This document shows positions 61,290-64,000 of a DNA stretch of 64,000 bases, one piece after another. Where the stretch lies: the NCBI GenBank assembly GCA_973895155.1, contig OZ316892.1, forward strand, positions 3,472,001 to 3,536,000, given 5' to 3'. Under the pieces are notes generated by a model, which was given only the letters and a program-made list of their open reading frames with translations, did no database searches and was not told the DNA's origin. Source of the stretch: Marsupella aquatica. Its lineage: Eukaryota > Marchantiophyta. Numbering within the stretch: position 1 is the first letter of the stretch; every line of letters starts with the position of its first letter. The translations under genes and the position numbers were made by a program.

Positions 61290-63156
61290 CCATTCAGAAT
61301 GTGTCACAGCTTACGTGCTGTAAGATCTGAGCAGCTGAGATCGAACCTTCAAAAGGTAGGTCTATGTGGAATAGTGTAGGATTAGTGTACCATACGATAT
61401 GCAAACAGAATGCTTCTAACAAATCAATTTCATTTTGCTTGACTGCTTTTCTTCTGGGATCTGTGAGCATATTCGAGTAGAGGATGGAGAGAAACGAAAC
61501 CAATCAGTCGTCTGTTCACGACAACTTCTACCAAGCATAGAATGCAGAGTGTAAATTAAAATCTTGGTAATTTTGGGCCGTCTATCTGTAATATGGTTGG
61601 CTCAGATGGGAACATCCACAAAATTGTGTAAAGTTTTCCAAAAAGCTATCACTACCTACGCTCCTTTTACCAGTAAGGAAAGGAATGGGATCTTCTGGCT
61701 GACCCCAGGGAAGGGGGTAAGATAAGCAGCTCGATAGGTTTGGAAAACACTCCCTACTCTGTTCTCATGACCCAAATATTAAACCCATCTTCGTGACCCA
61801 AAATCAGCTTACTTCTTCTGCAATATTCATAAGAGAATCATTTGTTGGAGTAATGTTTGAACAAGAGATTAATTGTCATAAGAGTGTCTCTCCCTAATCC
61901 AGAGTGTCTCTCCCTAATCCAGCTGCTTTATTTCTTTACATAACCCATGGGAAGCTCTTCCAAAATCCCTAGCACCACATGCAGTCACATTAGCGCCATT
62001 GATTACAAACAAGAAAAGGTTATTGTGCTTCAAAAACCTTACTCAACTATTTGTGTTTGAGGCAAGGCAAAGAAAAGTAGTTAGACCTTGGAACAGGAAA
62101 AACAATGGAAATAAAATAACACTTCAAATAAATAAAGAGGTAAAAGAAAATAACTTTTTGGATGGGTTGTCTTTATGCATCCCCTCCAGTGCCAAAATGT
62201 AAACTGATATGGTTATGCTGTGTTAAGCCATGGCCTGTAAGTGTGGGAGATAAAGCTTGGATAGAAGGGTATGGGAGGGAATGAATATATGGGGCAGAGG
62301 CTAGGGGGGATTTCTTTCAAAGCCCTGTCCATTTCAGCCTTTGCCTCTCAAACCACAACTATGTCCCCCAAAGCAAAACCTGGTAGGTCCAGTTCGCCAT
62401 AATTAATAAAATATGTTCTTAGCAAAGTAAAACCATGTACAAAATGTGAATATTTTGTCCTCCCAATGCTCATGGGACATTGGAGGTTTAACATGGCTGT
62501 GTGAACTATCTTTAAATGGATCACTTGAGAGGGGTGAACCCTCAAAACCTCCATCATTGAGATCCCAACCAATATGTGTGGGGACTTTTTGGAATGTCCG
62601 AGCTGGCAAGCAACGAGTCAAACCAAGGCTCATCCTGGCTTCAGTTTCATGGTACTCACCCATGACAATTGGAAATGAATGAATGATTATGGCCAACCTC
62701 TGTGATTAGCAGATTGACAAATTAAATTCCTTGGGCGATTTCGTCCACAGTCTCCAGTGAAGTAACTCTAGGTCCACTTTGATCCACGCTCTGAACGAGG
62801 TATGGGTCTCATCGGTTGTGAAGATGGACGATCTTAAAAATCCCCTGTAGATCCGGCTGGGATTTTGATTTTGATCGTGGATATGAATCCAACTAAGGAC
62901 GATGAGACTCGAGAAGTGACAGAGATGGCAGGAAGTCACGGCCATGGCATGGCTGGAAACAATTGAGCTGAAGGATTACGGCTACCGGTAGACATTTTCC
63001 AAGGACTCCTAACTCTCGGGCTCCACCACGCTTTGATGTGCAGGGGAGTGTACAGTAGTGCGATGCTGGATGATCCTTGAAATCCAAAAAGAAACACAGA
63101 ATAGGAAACAGTGCCGTCGAGTCGACTCCGGTTAGTCTCAGCTTTCAAATCCATCC
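61290..63156. other. Intergenic, repeat-containing, no supported gene
   Basis: The first part is the ALDH3 3' UTR. AGAGTGTCTCTCCCTAATCC is repeated in tandem (61880-61921). 62080-62175 (CTTCAAATAAATAAAGAGG, GTAAAAGAAAATAAC, TTGGATGGGTTGT) resembles 15.83-15.91 kb. No open frame has a recognisable family. Confidence 0.45.
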
Positions 63157-63252
63157 ATGGCGAGTCTCTGCAGATCAGCTGCCTTGTTGCTGCCTTCTGC
63201 TCTTCCGTGCTCCAGACATCTTGTGGGTGCGTCATCTGGTAATGCTATTCAG
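63157..63252 (+). CDS. Candidate first exon with organelle-targeting presequence
   Basis: ATG 63157 (context CATCCATGGCG) opens a 32-codon frame beginning MASLCRSAALLLPSALPCSR. It is rich in Ala, Leu, Ser and Arg with no acidic residue, like a mitochondrial or plastid presequence, and ends exactly at a GTGGGT donor (63253). No later exon could be confirmed before the window end. A frame at about 63937-64000 (SSWHKLHAFRSLVQAG) after a CAG is a weak candidate. Unknown protein. Confidence 0.35.
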
Positions 63253-64000
63253 GTGGGTTTCCGATCCTAGTCGGTCTTTCTCTCTCTCTCTCTCTAGGCG
63301 GATGTGAGCGTGTGGAAGGTTGATTGCTTGGTGTAACCACTGATTGAACAATTTCTTTCGTAGAATGGAAAATTCGAAGTTTGTTGATTCCCTCTGGTGC
63401 ATCCAAGCTGGTGTCACCATTCTTCGCACTTGAAATGCATTGTACCACCTCCGTTCGTGCTCCTGAATGGCACACATTGTCTGTGCTGTGAATGGCCAAG
63501 AAAATTGAGCGATCTATTTTCCGTCCTCTTACTCCAATTATTTAGCAAACTCAATGTATGACGTATGCGTTACATTTCCTGGGCTGGGTGAAAGAAGGCT
63601 GAGAGTTTTCCTGTGCAGATGGATTGTCAATTGTCCGTCTGCGCTTTACTCTCTTTAGGCCTGCTGATGCGGCCTTTCGATAATTTTCCGTTCATCGGCT
63701 GATAAATTCATTCCCTTCATTCTAGCTCGTTTCTCGAAGAATTCCCCTGGTCTTGGAGATTCATTCATCTTCCTTCAGATGTAGGACCGTTCTGGGTGAT
63801 CATATATACTTCAGTTTGAAGTTCAAACTGTGTCCACCGTCGAAATACGTTCCCTGAATGGTTCTATACAATGCTTGAGGCAATGATGGCCACTCGTGTG
63901 TTTTGTGGTGGACGAGTACTTCATTTTGATTCCAGATCTTCTTGGCACAAACTGCATGCTTTCAGGAGCTTAGTGCAGGCAGGCACGGATGCTATTCAAC
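63253..64000. other. Possible intron of the candidate gene; CT microsatellite
   Basis: TTTCTCTCTCTCTCTCTCT runs at 63278-63296, directly followed by AG. No further feature is supportable. The window ends inside this region. Confidence 0.35.

Overview
The window is nuclear DNA from a photosynthetic eukaryote, most likely a land plant. Reasons: spliced genes with GT-AG introns of about 70-400 bases, a phragmoplast-type kinesin-12, a plastid thioredoxin-like HCF164 exon, a plant ALDH3, and a plant CACTA (En/Spm) transposon with TNP2 and DUF4216-type regions. Short introns and a probably fungal-type RNase H would fit a bryophyte or another early-diverging lineage, but the sequence alone does not fix the species. 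No bacterial features, rRNA, tRNA or CRISPR were seen.

Layout. 1-2.1 kb: no recognisable gene. 2.1-11.65 kb: a decayed CACTA element on the + strand. In order it holds an EDM2-like PHD-finger coding region (2105-2764, one stop), a broken TNP2-type transposase (3365-7331), a TNPA/Transposase_24-like gene (7426-10584, two stops), a subterminal region crowded with GTCATT/AATGAC motifs, and the 3' terminus ending CTACTAGTG at 11648. The 5' terminus was not found. The 3' end lies inside a second decayed, multi-exon, minus-strand gene (11.65-14.54 kb) that encodes an acidic repeat protein; its introns carry many copies of a GAACATAAAC motif. 14.5-17.6 kb: tandem and dispersed repeats, ending in a five-unit ~207-bp array. 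17869-18411: an intact, intronless RNase HI-type gene. 19.8-23.7 kb (minus): the C-terminal exon of an HCF164-like thioredoxin plus a possible plastid-targeting first exon; the active-site exon was not found. 24.26-24.66 kb: a small Mutator-like MITE with a 9-bp target duplication. 24.7-31.7 kb: AT-rich repeats without genes.

33076-53713 (+): a 37-exon kinesin-12 (POK/PAKRP class) of about 4,610 residues. The motor domain is spread over about a dozen small exons, and the rod is carried mainly by one 9,147-base exon. That exon contains several generations of tandem duplication (six 234-bp units, a ~315-bp segment copied 834 bp apart, two 330-bp units, one older duplication). 55.96-61.29 kb (+): a 10-exon ALDH3-family aldehyde dehydrogenase with an N-terminal extension. 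63157-63252 may be the first exon of another organelle-targeted protein leaving the window.

How it fits together: the right half (33-61 kb) is normal housekeeping gene space, with cell-plate positioning/cytokinesis and aldehyde detoxification. The left half is TE-rich, with old elements nested in each other; their point nonsense codons are all TGA or TAG, as expected from decay of methylated CG/CHG sites. The points most worth following up are the EDM2-like PHD module beside a transposase, the giant kinesin with its repeat-built rod, the decayed exon copy at 49.87 kb, the possibly transferred RNase H, and the MITE whose empty site survives in the neighbouring tandem copy.
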